The notes: generated from the sequence alone by a model not told the origin. Positions 46,538-55,733 are shown, numbered from the stretch's first letter. The stretch is 64,000 bases of DNA from JBBPZA01 sp963728925 (GCA_963728925.1 CAVSMB010000006.1:186001-250000); one strand, 5' to 3'. Made by a program: numbers and translations.

Positions 46538-46723
46538 ATGCCCCACACCGCCTCCGACCTGTTCGTCGAACGTCTCACGGAGTGGGACGTCGACACCATC
46601 TTCGGCCTCCCCGGGGACGGGATAAACGGGTTCGTGGAGGCGCTGCGCAAGCGCCAAGAGCAGGCGCCCGTGCCCACCACCACGCAAGCGCCGGAGCCAA
46701 CCGAGAGGAGCTGTCCACGATGA
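46538..46723 (+). pseudogene. N-terminal remnant of a second ThDP-dependent enzyme
   Basis: ATG 46538 reads SDLFVERLTEWDVDTIFGLP GDGINGFVEALRKR, clearly the start of a ThDP enzyme similar to the gene at 37189, then breaks off into unrelated residues and ends at TGA 46721-46723. Only about 40 of 590 residues remain. The stop overlaps the next start (ATGA), so its translation may now serve as a leader for the Tp34-like gene. Confidence 0.7.
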
Positions 46724-47280
46724 CCGAGCCCACCGCCGCCACGCCCCCGATGGACCCCGACACCGACGAGGCGACCGCCAACCAGCTCGAGCTCGCTCGC
46801 GCGCAGGGCGAGGCCTACGGCCGCGCGCTGGCCCACATGGTCGGCGAGGTCGCCGACGACGGCGGCGAGCGGCGCGCCGGGCACTACGTGATCGCCTACG
46901 CAGTCGAGGAGGCCGAGGGGATGTACGAGCTCGTCGACGGCGAGCTGCACTGGCGCGAGCCGGGCGAGGCCAACCTCCACGTCGAAGTCGCCGTCCGCGA
47001 CGCCGGCGACGGGCGCTTCGTCCCCGGCCTGCGCGTGCTCGCCACGCTGATCGACCCCGACGGCCAGGAGCTCGGAACCCACGAGCAGCCGCTGCTCTGG
47101 CACCCCATGATCTACCACTACGGCCGCAACTGGACGGTGCCGGCCGACGGCGCCTACCGCCTGCGCGTGCGCGTCGAGCCGCCCAGCTTCATGCGCCACG
47201 ACCAGGTCAACGGCAAGCGCTTCACCGAGCCGGTCGAGGTCGAGTTCGACCAGGTTGACGTTCACCGCGGCCAGGACTGA
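46720..47280 (+). CDS. Tp34/P19-like iron-binding protein
   Basis: 186 residues from ATG 46720 with AGAGGAG 9 nt upstream. The body (HYVIAYAVEEAEGMYE, EANLHVEVAVRDAGDGRFVP, HPMIYHYGRNWTVPADGAYR LRV, MRHDQVNGKRF) matches the Tp34 family, periplasmic metal-binding partners of iron uptake, including a Met-rich/His copper-iron site (HPMIYHYG). No signal peptide or lipobox is seen, which is unusual. No FtrABCD-like transporter is adjacent. Confidence 0.75.
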   Translation: MTEPTAATPPMDPDTDEATANQLELARAQGEAYGRALAHMVGEVADDGGERRAGHYVIAYAVEEAEGMYELVDGELHWREPGEANLHVEVAVRDAGDGRFVPGLRVLATLIDPDGQELGTHEQPLLWHPMIYHYGRNWTVPADGAYRLRVRVEPPSFMRHDQVNGKRFTEPVEVEFDQVDVHRGQD

Positions 47281-47373
47281 CCCGCGCGCCGGCTGCTCGG
47301 GCGCCGCGGGCCGGCCCGGAACGCACCGCGCTTGGCACGCGCGCCGCGCCGGCCGCCACCCCCTGCCGCTCGT

Positions 47374-47784
47374 TCAGGATCTCGGCTTCAGCAGCGTGTC
47401 GCCGACGGCGTACACCAGTAAGTGGTAAGCGAGCGAGAGGGCGCCAAGGGCGACACCGGCCGCGGGTTGGCCGGCGAGATACGCCGCAACGGCGGCCAGG
47501 GCGGAGATGACCAGCTCCTGGAGGAGGCGCAGGGGCTCGGCGAGCCAACCTGCGCCGCGAAAGTCGACCGCCCCCCAGAAGCCGAACCCCAGCAGCGGCG
47601 CGCCGACGCCCAGCACGATCTTGCCCCAGGTCCCGCCTCCGGTCGTGAGGCCCCAGTAGCCCAGGGCGGCGACGATGCCGACCTCCAGGATCACCCGGAG
47701 CGCGAGGGTGACCAGCGCCGCGCGACGCGTAGCCTTAGGGCGGCGTCGTTGCACCGGCGCACGGAGTAGCTCAGGGATGGACAC
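47374..47784 (-). CDS. YrdB/DUF2568-like membrane protein
   Basis: 136 residues from GTG 47784 (GGAGA just upstream). A basic start is followed by VTLALRVILEVGIVAALGYW GL, IVLGVGAPLLGFGFWGAVDF, LLQELVISALAAVAAYLAGQ and a last span: four helices, as in YrdB proteins. Function unknown. Confidence 0.75.
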   Translation of the reverse strand: MSIPELLRAPVQRRRPKATRRAALVTLALRVILEVGIVAALGYWGLTTGGGTWGKIVLGVGAPLLGFGFWGAVDFRGAGWLAEPLRLLQELVISALAAVAAYLAGQPAAGVALGALSLAYHLLVYAVGDTLLKPRS

Positions 47785-47864
47785 CTCTCTCCAGGTCTGC
47801 CCGGCGGGCCCGGCGCGACGCCTGCCGTGTCCTCGGGCGGACATTCGCCATCGAGGAGCGCCCC

Positions 47865-48101
47865 TCAGCGCTTGCGCAGCCAGCGCCAGATTCGCAGCGG
47901 CAGCAAGCCGATGAGCGGCGCCCGCCGGCCCCGGTCCTCGCGGTCCTCGCGGTCGAACGCGCGCGCGTAGAGGGCGGCCTCGCCGGCGCTGGGGTAGCGC
48001 TTGCGGCCACCCTCGACGCCGCAGCGCTCGCACGCCCAGCGCAGCTCGCGGCCGTCGGCGCGGAAGCGGAAGCGGTGGCCCACAAGCCGGCAACGCAGCA
48101 T
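47865..48101 (-). CDS. Small Cys-pair protein (DUF1660-like)
   Basis: 78 residues from ATG 48101. LRCRLVGHRFRFRADGRELR WACERCG carries two or three Cys in zinc-knuckle spacing, then RYPSAGEAALYARAFDRED and a basic tail RIWRWLRKR. This short family is common in actinobacteria; role unknown. It lies 80 bp upstream of the YrdB-like gene on the same strand. Confidence 0.7.
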   Translation of the reverse strand: MLRCRLVGHRFRFRADGRELRWACERCGVEGGRKRYPSAGEAALYARAFDREDREDRGRRAPLIGLLPLRIWRWLRKR

Positions 48102-48176
48102 CGCCCGTGTACCTGCCCGGTCTGTCAGGAGACACACGCGGGGCGTACGCCGGCGGACGGGGGTAGCGAGCGCCAC

Positions 48177-50708
48177 ATGGCCGACACCGCCGTCCAGACG
48201 GACACGATCGAGACCGCGATCCCCTCCCGCATCGACCGCCTGCCGTGGGCGCGCTTCCACTGGCTGGTGGTTATCGGCCTGGGGACCGTCTGGATCCTCG
48301 ACGGCCTCGAGGTGACGATCGTCGGCTCGGTCGCCTCGCGGCTGACCGAGAAGGGCAGCGGCATCGCGATCTCCACCGGCCAGATCGGCACGGCCGCCGC
48401 GTGCTACGTCGCGGGCGCCTGCCTCGGCGCGCTGTTCTTCGGCCAGCTAACCGATCGCTTCGGGCGCAAGAAGCTCTTCATCATCACGCTCGGCATCTAC
48501 CTCGTTGCGACCGGGGCGACGGCCTTCGCCTTCGCGCCCTGGTACTTCTTCGTCGCGCGCTTCTTCACCGGGGCGGGCATCGGCGGCGAGTACGCCGCGA
48601 TCAACTCGGCGATCGACGAGCTGATCCCCGCCCGCGTCCGCGGACGCGTCGATCTGATCATCAACGGCTCCTACTGGTTGGGCTCGGCCGCCGGCTCGGC
48701 GGCCGCGCTGCTCTTTCTGGACACGAGCATCTTCGCGATCGACCTCGGGTGGCGACTCGCCTTCGGCCTGGGCGTCGTGCTCGGCATCGCGATCCTGCTC
48801 GTGCGGCGCAACGTGCCCGAGAGCCCGCGCTGGCTGTTCATCCACGGTCGCGAGGAGGAGGCCGAGCGCATCGTCTCGAGCATCGAGGACGGCATCCGCG
48901 AGGACACCGGCGAGGAGCTGCCCGAGCCCGAGGAGAGCATCACGGTCCGCCAGCGCGAGTCGATCCCGTTCCGGACGATCGCGCGCACGGCCTTCAAGGT
49001 CTATCCCAAGCGAGCGATCCTCGGCCTCGCGCTGTTCGTCGGCCAGGCCTTCATCTACAACGGCGTGACCTTCAACCTCGGCACCCTGTTCACCACCTTC
49101 TTCGGCGTCTCCTCGAGCATCGTCCCGATCTTCATCGTCATCTATGCGCTGGGCAACTTCGCCGGCCCGGTGACCCTAGGCCGGCTCTTCGACACGGTGG
49201 GGCGCAAGCCGATGATCGCCGGCGCCTACCTGGGATCGGCGGGCGTGACGGTGGTGATGGCGGTGCTGTTCGCCAACGGCACGCTGGGGAAGTGGGGCTT
49301 CGAGGCGCTGCTCGTGGTGGCCTTCTTCCTCGCCTCCGCCGGCGCCAGCGCCGCGTACCTGACGGTCAGCGAGATCTTCCCGATGGAGACCCGCGCGCTG
49401 GCGATCGCCTTCTTCTACGCCGTGGGCACCGCGGCGGGCGGGATCGCCGGCCCGCTGCTGTTCGGCAACCTGATCGGCAGCGGCGAGCGCGGGCAGGTGG
49501 AGATCGCGTTCCTCATCGGCGCGGTAGTCATGGCCATCGGCGGGATCGCCGAGCTGGCCTTCGGCGTGCGCGCCGAGCAGTCCTCGCTCGAAGATGTCGC
49601 CAAGCCGCTGACCGCCGAAGAGGCCGAGGAGGGCGGCGAGGACGAGGACGAGCAGGCCGAGGGCCAGGCCAACGGCGAGGCCGCGGGCGAGCCCGACGAG
49701 GCGCTGCGCCTGCGCGCCGAGGCCGACGAGGAGCGGGCCCGGGCGGCCGAGCACCGCGCGGGGGTCCACGAGCTGCGCTCGGCCGCCGAGGACGCGCTGG
49801 CGACGATCGCCGACGCCCACGCCGCCGCGCTGGACGAGCGCGCCGCCGCGGCGCAGGAGCGCGCGGGCGATGACCCCGCCGCCGGCGAGCGCGCACAGGC
49901 GGCCGAGCAGCGAGCGAACGCGCTAGACGAGCGCGCCGCCGCGATGGCCTCCGAGCACGAGAGCGACGAGCGCCTGCACGAGCAGCTCGCGCACGCGGCC
50001 CGCGAGCGCGCCCGCGCGGCCGAGCAGCGCGCGCGGGCCGAGGCGGCGCGACCCGAGGCGGAGGCCGCGGAGGACGATGCCGGCGACGCCGCGCGCGAGA
50101 CGGCCGCCCAGCACGAGCACCTGGCGAGCATGTACGGGCTGCGGGCTCGGGCGCACGAGCTGCGCGCGTCGGACGGCGGCGCCGAGGCCGACGAGCTCGA
50201 CCGGCGCGCCGCCGAGGAGCAGGAGCTCGCGCTGGCCCCGCAGGAGCGCACCGACGCCGCGCGAAGCCGCGGCGACGCGCACGAGCTCCGCGACGAGGTC
50301 TCCGAGGCGCAGGAGGGCCGCGAGCGCGACGAGCAGCGGAGCGAGCGCGGGGCGCGCCGGCGCGAGCAGCGCATTCGCGAGCGCGTGGAGCGCCGGGCGC
50401 GGCTCGAGCGCACCGGCGCCCGGCGCTTTCGGCCGGGCCCGGGCACATACGCGGGCTCGCGCGGCATGATGATCCCCCGCACGCGCGGCGACGAGCGCGC
50501 GCTCGACCGCGAGATCGAGGTGATCGCCCGCGCCCTGGACGAGCACGGCGCGACCGACCGTCGCGAGCTGGCGCGGCTCGTCGGTGCGCGCTACTGGGGC
50601 CCGGGCCGCTTCCGCAGCGCGCTCGGCGTCGCCCTCGACGAGGGCCGCGCCCGGCGCGTGTCGCGCTCGAGCTTCGCGCCGCCCGAGCACGCCGTCGGCG
50701 AGGGCTGA
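48177..50708 (+). CDS. MFS transporter fused to long coiled coil and winged-helix-like domain
   Basis: 843 residues from ATG 48177. Residues 1-470 are a 12-span MFS transporter of the sugar/aromatic-acid type (LTDRFGRKKLFIITLG, the loop 2-3 motif; VARFFTGAGIGGEYAAINSA; VPESPRWLFIHGREEEAERI; GRLFDTVGRKPMI). Residues about 480-770 are Ala/Glu/Arg-rich helices (AAEHRAGVHELRSAAEDAL, AARERARAAEQRARAEAARP) forming long coiled coil. The last 70 residues (DREIEVIARALDEHGATDRR ELARLVGARYWGPGRFRSAL) look like a winged helix. The fusion has no frameshift and the same codon bias throughout. Substrate unknown; the tail may oligomerise or scaffold. Confidence 0.85.
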   Translation: MADTAVQTDTIETAIPSRIDRLPWARFHWLVVIGLGTVWILDGLEVTIVGSVASRLTEKGSGIAISTGQIGTAAACYVAGACLGALFFGQLTDRFGRKKLFIITLGIYLVATGATAFAFAPWYFFVARFFTGAGIGGEYAAINSAIDELIPARVRGRVDLIINGSYWLGSAAGSAAALLFLDTSIFAIDLGWRLAFGLGVVLGIAILLVRRNVPESPRWLFIHGREEEAERIVSSIEDGIREDTGEELPEPEESITVRQRESIPFRTIARTAFKVYPKRAILGLALFVGQAFIYNGVTFNLGTLFTTFFGVSSSIVPIFIVIYALGNFAGPVTLGRLFDTVGRKPMIAGAYLGSAGVTVVMAVLFANGTLGKWGFEALLVVAFFLASAGASAAYLTVSEIFPMETRALAIAFFYAVGTAAGGIAGPLLFGNLIGSGERGQVEIAFLIGAVVMAIGGIAELAFGVRAEQSSLEDVAKPLTAEEAEEGGEDEDEQAEGQANGEAAGEPDEALRLRAEADEERARAAEHRAGVHELRSAAEDALATIADAHAAALDERAAAAQERAGDDPAAGERAQAAEQRANALDERAAAMASEHESDERLHEQLAHAARERARAAEQRARAEAARPEAEAAEDDAGDAARETAAQHEHLASMYGLRARAHELRASDGGAEADELDRRAAEEQELALAPQERTDAARSRGDAHELRDEVSEAQEGRERDEQRSERGARRREQRIRERVERRARLERTGARRFRPGPGTYAGSRGMMIPRTRGDERALDREIEVIARALDEHGATDRRELARLVGARYWGPGRFRSALGVALDEGRARRVSRSSFAPPEHAVGEG

Positions 50709-50781
50709 CGCCGCGCGAACCGAGAGTGACGCTCCGCCGGCGAGGGCAGCGACCGCGCGCCCGGCGGCCGGCCCGCTCGGC

Positions 50782-51270
50782 CTATCCGTCGTCTTCCTCC
50801 TCTTGCTCGGCCTGCGGATCGCCGCGGCGCTTCTGGACGATCTCGGCGAACAGCGTCTCGGCGGTCTCGGCGGCGAGGAACACCAAGGTGGCGGCGGCTG
50901 CCCCGAGCGGCCAGGCGCCGGGATCCTCGAGCAGCCCGCCCACGCCGGCGGCCGTCGCGATCCCGGCGGAGACCGAGAGGACGTCCTGGGCCGTCGCCAT
51001 GATCCGGACCTCGGGCGGCGCCACGCCCGGGCGGGCGCGAAAGCCCCGCGTCACCGCTCCCTCGATCAGCCCGACGGTCGCGGCGGCGGCGAGCCCGAAG
51101 AGCAGCACCTCCGCGACCGTCGGGCTGCCGACCTGCGTCTGCAGCGCCCCGAAGGACCCGGTGATGGTGATCGAGAACCCAAACGCGGTCGCATTGCCGC
51201 GGATCGCCGTGCTCAGTGCGGTTCCCAGAAGGCCGTAGCCCACGCCCCGCTGTCCCGGTCGCTCGCCCAC
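50782..51270 (-). CDS. Four-span membrane protein, unknown
   Basis: 162 residues from GTG 51270. Hydrophobic stretches VAEVLLFGLAAAATVGLIEG, VLSVSAGIATAAGVGGLL and GAAAATLVFLAAETAETLFA are separated by short loops, with an acidic tail (QAEQEEEDDG). No family recognised. Same strand as the downstream DUF-type membrane genes. Confidence 0.6.
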   Translation of the reverse strand: MGERPGQRGVGYGLLGTALSTAIRGNATAFGFSITITGSFGALQTQVGSPTVAEVLLFGLAAAATVGLIEGAVTRGFRARPGVAPPEVRIMATAQDVLSVSAGIATAAGVGGLLEDPGAWPLGAAAATLVFLAAETAETLFAEIVQKRRGDPQAEQEEEDDG

Positions 51271-51322
51271 GCGCTGTGTCTACCGGCAGCGGCGGACGAG
51301 ACCGCGCCGTCGTGAGCGGCGC

Positions 51323-51979
51323 TCAGCGGCGGATGGCGGCGTGTACCCGCCGGGCGGGCAGCCGGCGAGTGCCCCACCCGAGCAGGTTCCACACCACGAG
51401 CAGTACCGCGCAGGCCAGCGCGCCGGTCGCGTCGAGCGCCAGGCGCCCGATGAGGTCGTCGTAGCCCACGCGCAGCTGCGCGCCCAGCGCGTGCTGCGCC
51501 ACGGAGACGTAGAGCTCGTAGACGATGCCCGCGCAGAAGCCAAGGCAGAAGCCCAGCAGCAGGATCGCCGTGCGCTCTTGGATGCCCGTCTCCTGCGAGA
51601 GGTCGGGCACGATCCTCAGGCGCACGAAGAGGAGGTAGGCCACCGATCCCACCGCCGCCGAGATCACCACGCGCGAGGCCAGGTCATAGCCGCCCATCCC
51701 GAAGGCGTACGCGAAGCTCCCCCACGCCTGCAGCGCCATGGCGACGTTGAGCGCGAGGTCGAAGGGACGCGGCAGCGCGAGGCGACCGGCCACGAGCACT
51801 ACCGCGAAGGTCAGCGCGAAGCGCACCGCCTCGTCGAGGCGGCCCTGGAGGGCGGAGGCGAGCGCCCCGACGAGGAACGAGAGGCGGATGAGGTCGATCG
51901 GGTCGCGTACCCAGCCCGTCCAGTCGCCCACCAGCCACGCCGGAAGGTCCGGTGACGCCCGACGGGGCCGGTTGCGCAA
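51323..51979 (-). CDS. Integral membrane protein, intact member of a tandem pair
   Basis: About 218 residues from TTG 51979 (weak; the true start may lie upstream, where the frame is open). Text: LPAWLVGDWTGWVRDPIDLI RLSFLVG, PFDLALNVAMALQAWGSFAY, VVISAAVGSVAYLLFVRLRI VPD, GFCLGFCAGIVYELYVS and YDDLIGRLALDATGALACAV LLVVW. Five or six spans; the ELY...GYDD..GRL...GA..G pattern recalls DUF2238/YjdF and VanZ-like proteins. The preceding gene is a broken paralogue. Confidence 0.65.
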   Translation of the reverse strand: MRNRPRRASPDLPAWLVGDWTGWVRDPIDLIRLSFLVGALASALQGRLDEAVRFALTFAVVLVAGRLALPRPFDLALNVAMALQAWGSFAYAFGMGGYDLASRVVISAAVGSVAYLLFVRLRIVPDLSQETGIQERTAILLLGFCLGFCAGIVYELYVSVAQHALGAQLRVGYDDLIGRLALDATGALACAVLLVVWNLLGWGTRRLPARRVHAAIRR

Positions 51980-52044
51980 CGCGCCGCCCGGCGGGGCCGG
52001 CCAGCCGGCCAGCCGGCCAGCCGGTCGCCGACGCGAGCCAGGCG

Positions 52045-52720
52045 ATCGCGGTTCCTCGTCGCCGTCGCCCTTTCCGGAGAGCGCCTCGCCGGGCACTCGG
52101 CGGCGAGTTCCCAGCCGAACGCGTCCCACACCACGAGCAGGACGCCGCCGAGCAGCGCGCCGAGCGCGTCGTCGACCAGGTCGGCGATCGGGTCGCCGTA
52201 GTCGGTGAACAGCCGCGCGCCGAGTACGGCGTCGGCGAACCACTCGTAGAGCTCGTAATCCCGCCGACGCTCAGCCCGAAGACGAAGGTGACGACCACGA
52301 TCCCCACGCGGTTGTGGATCCCGCTCTCTTCGGCCAAGTCGGGGACGAGCCGCAGCCGCACGAGGACCAGGTAGAGCAGCATCGAGAGCGCGCACGGCAG
52401 CACGAAGTGCACGACTTTGTCGTAGCCGTCGAGCCCTTTCGAAGGCGCCGAACACGTTGCCCCAGGCCTGGAAGTCCATCCCGAGGATGAAGGCGAGGTC
52501 GAAGGGGCGCGGCACCCGCAGCGCGCGGGGGACCAGCACGACGAAGAAGTGAGCGGGAGGCGCACCGCCTGCGCGACGTCGCCCAGGGCCAGCGTGATCG
52601 CCGCCCCGGCCAGCAGCGCGAGGCGCAGGAGATCGAGCGCGTCGCGAACGACCGGGGTCCATTCGCCGGCCAGCCAGCTCGGGAGGCGCGCGCCGGCGGC
52701 GCGATCAGCGCCAGCCCGGA
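52045..52720 (-). pseudogene. Broken paralogue of the downstream membrane gene
   Basis: Pieces in alternating frames read LPSWLAGEWTPVVRDALDLL RLALLAG, PRPFDLAFILGMDFQAWGNV FGAF, DGYDKVVHFVLPCALSMLLY LVLVRLRLVPD, then YELYEWFADAVLGARLFTDY GDPIADLVDDALGA. At least three single-base shifts (near 52550, 52440 and 52265). Apart from these, the text is excellent, so assembly indels are plausible. A GGCCAGCC triplet repeat at 51997-52023 lies just beyond its 3' end. Confidence 0.65.
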
Positions 52721-53128
52721 CTCGGAGTCGTGTTGCTTGCGCAGGTGCGCCGGCTGCTCGTCGAGCACGAGCTCGAGCGTGGGCCGGACGTGGGCGCGGA
52801 GCAGGTGGCCGCCGCGCGCCTCGCCGTCCGAGCGGCCGACGACGACGTGCGCATGGACGGCGGGCTCGCCGTCCTGGAGCGCGACGTCGCCGGTCATGGT
52901 CAGGACCTCGACCTGCTCGTCGAGCGGGATCTCTCGGTAGCTCTTGGCCTCCCAGTCAAACCAGCCGAGGATGATGTCGCTGAGCGCCCCGATCGCCGTG
53001 AAGCGCGCCGCGCCGATCTCCCGCTCGTAGCACCAGGCGCTCAACTGCTCCATCACCTCGTCGCCCTTGGAGAAGACCAGCACGACAGTGCGCCCGTGCT
53101 CGCCGCGTGAGACCTCTGCCCACTGCAT
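52694..53128 (-). CDS. PPC/DUF296 domain protein
   Basis: About 145 residues from ATG 53128 (AGGCGGAG just upstream). Body: VVLVFSKGDEVMEQLSAWCY, RFTAIGALSDIILGWFDWE and the metal-site text VHAHVVVGRSDGEARGGHLL, typical of PPC/ARPC proteins that form trimers. It normally ends at about LALIAL; here the stop is missing and the frame runs on through the next gene, so an indel near 52694 is likely. Cytosolic; ligand unknown. Confidence 0.7.
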
Positions 53129-53495
53129 CGCTCTCCGCCTTTCGTCGCGTCTGCCTCTGTGGTTCCCGGCGCCTGGCGCCCTTGCACGGCGAGTGTGGCT
53201 CCCCCACTCGGTGGTCCGTCGCGTGACGGTGGCGAGGCGCCGTCCGTTCTCGGGCGCCCTCACGGGGGTAGCGACCAAGCGCAGGACGGTCGGCGTCGTC
53301 CCCACGAGCGTCGAGCGGAGCCTGGGAGCATCCACAACGTTCGGCGAGGAGTCCCCAATGTCCAGTATGCGGTCGGGCTGTGCGGGCCCCGGCGCGCCGC
53401 GCCGACCCTTCTCGGGTCGCGTACGCGCCGGTCCTCGAGCGCGCGCGCGATCCGCCCGTTGGGGCACGAAGAGCGACGAGGGGGCGCCCCAGGTC

Positions 53496-53732
53496 GTGGC
53501 GAGGAGCGCATCGCGCGTCGCGGTACCGCTCGAGGACGGACGTACCCTCGTCGCGTTCTCCGAGGGCGCCGAGGTCGGATGGGTCTGCCATCTGGACGGC
53601 GATGAGCACCGGATGAGCGCGGGGCGCTCGGTCGCCGACGCGTTGCGTCGAGCGCTCGGCGACGCGCAGGCGCCGTGGGGTGTCGAGCGGCTCGCGAGCG
53701 CGATCAGCGAGGCACTGGGCGCGCGCGACTGA
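53496..53732 (+). CDS. Small hypothetical protein
   Basis: 78 residues from GTG 53496 (an upstream ATG at 53358 would add low-quality text). ASRVAVPLEDGRTLVAFSEG AEVGWVCHLDGDEHRMSAGR is a compact beta-rich peptide, followed by an amphipathic helix (VADALRRALGD). Similar short proteins are frequent in this group of actinobacteria; function unknown. 53129-53495 holds no other supported gene. Confidence 0.45.
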   Translation: MARSASRVAVPLEDGRTLVAFSEGAEVGWVCHLDGDEHRMSAGRSVADALRRALGDAQAPWGVERLASAISEALGARD

Positions 53733-53800
53733 GACCTCGCGTCGGTGGGTTGCGCCCCCAGGCGGGCCCAGGGCCGGCCCCGCGGTACGCGAGCCCTCGC

Positions 53801-54913
53801 TCACGCGACCCGGTAGCGCTCGGCGTCCGCTCGCTTGAGCGCGAGTCCGTGGCCGGGACGGTCGCGGTCGGGACGCAGGGCGCCGCCCTCGGGATCGAGC
53901 GTGCCGTCGAGCAGCATGCCCTCGATGCGCAGGTGGTCGTGGAAGTACTCCAGGTGCTCGAGGCACTCCAGCGCGCACCCCGCGTGGGCGCTGATCGCCG
54001 GGGCGCAGTGCAGCGAGAGCGGGACGCCACGTGCCGCGCACAGCCCGTCGATGCGGCGAAGCTCGGTGATCCCCGCGCAGCGCGTCACGTCGGCCTGCAG
54101 GACGTCGACCGCGCCCGCCTCGAGCAACCGCAGCGCGTCGAACCGGCTCCACGCGTACTCCCCCGCGGTGATCGCCAGGCCGCCCGGCGCGCTGTCGCGG
54201 ACCTGGGCGAGGCCGTCGAGGTGGTCGGAGGAGACCGGCTCCTCGAGCCAGGTGACCCCCCAGTCGCGCAGCCGGTGCGACCAGCCACGCGCGACCGAGA
54301 CGGTGTACGCGCCGTTGGCGTCGACCATGAGCTCGGCGTCGCCGATCGCCTCGCGGGCGGCGTCCAGGCGCGCCGGGTCCTGATCGGGCTCGCGAGCGAC
54401 CTTCATCTTCACCCGCGGGATGCCCTGTGCGACCCACCCGCCCAGCTGCTCGGCGAGCCGCTCGAGCCCGTAGGAAGTGAAGCCGCCGCTCCCGTAGATC
54501 GGCACCTGCTCGTGCACGGCCCCGATGAGTACCGTGAGTGGCATGTCCTGCAGACGTGCGGCGAGGTCCCAGAGGGCCGCGTCGACCGCTGAGACCGCCA
54601 TCGCGCCGGCGCCGGGGTGGCCAGCGTTGCGGGTCGCGCGGCGCATGGCCGACCACGCCGCGGCGGGCGCGAGGGCGTCGCGCCCGCAGACCACCTCAGC
54701 GAGCTTGGAGGAGACGAAGGCCGCGGTCGAGACGTCGGCGTAGGTGTAGCCGAGCCCGGTCCGGTTGCCGGCGCGCGCCTCGACGACGATCATCGTCGTC
54801 GAGTCCCAGCTCAGCGTCCCGTCGGACTCGGGCTCGTCGGTCGGAACGGTGTAGGCGCTGACGTCGAGGTCTTGGACGGTGACCGCGGCGTGCGACGGGG
54901 CGACCGTCGTCAT
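53801..54913 (-). CDS. Enolase-superfamily (mandelate-racemase/muconate-lactonising type) enzyme
   Basis: 370 residues from ATG 54913, GGAGG 8 nt upstream. The capping domain (ALAPAAAWSAMRRATRNAGH) precedes a TIM barrel with RVKMKVAR (K-x-K near 175), ELMVDANGAY (Asp ligand near 203), TWLEEPVSS (Glu ligand) and AITAGEYAWS (third ligand), and LHCAPAISAHAGC with the opposite base His. So all three Mg2+ ligands and both general-base positions are present. Probably an acid-sugar dehydratase or epimerase; the exact substrate cannot be read. Confidence 0.85.
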   Translation of the reverse strand: MTTVAPSHAAVTVQDLDVSAYTVPTDEPESDGTLSWDSTTMIVVEARAGNRTGLGYTYADVSTAAFVSSKLAEVVCGRDALAPAAAWSAMRRATRNAGHPGAGAMAVSAVDAALWDLAARLQDMPLTVLIGAVHEQVPIYGSGGFTSYGLERLAEQLGGWVAQGIPRVKMKVAREPDQDPARLDAAREAIGDAELMVDANGAYTVSVARGWSHRLRDWGVTWLEEPVSSDHLDGLAQVRDSAPGGLAITAGEYAWSRFDALRLLEAGAVDVLQADVTRCAGITELRRIDGLCAARGVPLSLHCAPAISAHAGCALECLEHLEYFHDHLRIEGMLLDGTLDPEGGALRPDRDRPGHGLALKRADAERYRVA

Positions 54914-55108
54914 TGGGGCGGCCTCCTTGCGGTTGACGATGGAAGGCGCTTCGGGGCCTGGCCTGGCCTACCCGCACGTCCGCACCCTTAACGAGCGCGG
55001 CGCCGTGCAGGTCGGCCAGCTGACCACCGGGGCGGCGAGCGGGCGCGACCGGGTCGGGCGTCGGACCACGGGGGCGTGGCGTGGCGCCATGCGGGTAATG
55101 GGAGCGGC

Positions 55109-55486
55109 ATGAACGAGCCGATCGGACACCGCCGCTGGGCAATCGCCGAGGGCATGATCCCGACCTGGAGCAACGGCCCCGAGCCCGAGATGACGAGCCA
55201 CGAGTCGGTCGCCCTGCTCAACGCCGGGGACGAGGACGCCCGCGTCGAGCTCACCGTCTACTGGACCGACCGCGAGCCCGTCGGCCCCTACGCGGTCGAG
55301 GTGCCCGCGCGGCGCACCCGGCACGTGCGCTGCAACCAGCTCACCGATCCCGAACCGTTGCCGGCCGGCGAGGAGTTCTCCTCGATCATCACCTCGAGCG
55401 TGCCGATCGTCGTGCAACACACGCGCCTGGACTCCCGCCAGGCCGAGAACGCGCTGATCACGACGATCGCCTACCCGGCCGGCTGA
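55109..55486 (+). CDS. Sensory-rhodopsin-transducer-like protein (ASRT family)
   Basis: 125 residues from ATG 55109 (GGGAG upstream). GHRRWAIAEGMIPTWSNGPE, HESVALLNAGDEDARVELTV YWTDREPVGPY and ARRTRHVRCNQLTDPEPLP, then VPIVVQHTRLDSRQAENALI: all the conserved blocks of the soluble transducer of Anabaena sensory rhodopsin. The family also occurs without rhodopsin and has a carbohydrate-binding-like fold. No rhodopsin gene in this window. Divergent from the enolase-like gene, 195 bp between them. Confidence 0.85.
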   Translation: MNEPIGHRRWAIAEGMIPTWSNGPEPEMTSHESVALLNAGDEDARVELTVYWTDREPVGPYAVEVPARRTRHVRCNQLTDPEPLPAGEEFSSIITSSVPIVVQHTRLDSRQAENALITTIAYPAG

Positions 55487-55733
55487 GGCGGGCCCGCGGC
55501 ACCCCCGCCCATCGCTGGCCGGCGGGCGCCGGCGCCCGCGCGGGTTCGGTAGCGATCCGTCGGCGCACGTCGGGCGCCATCTGGAGTCCCTGGACGGGAA
55601 CCCGACCAGCGGCCCTGCTCGCGCTCTCGCCTCGATGGACGAGGGGTCAGCCGCGGACCGCTCGTCGCTGACGGAGGGCAGCCGGCAGACCGCCGGGTAG
55701 CTCGCGTCTGCGCACCGCGGGTAAGGGGCCGGC

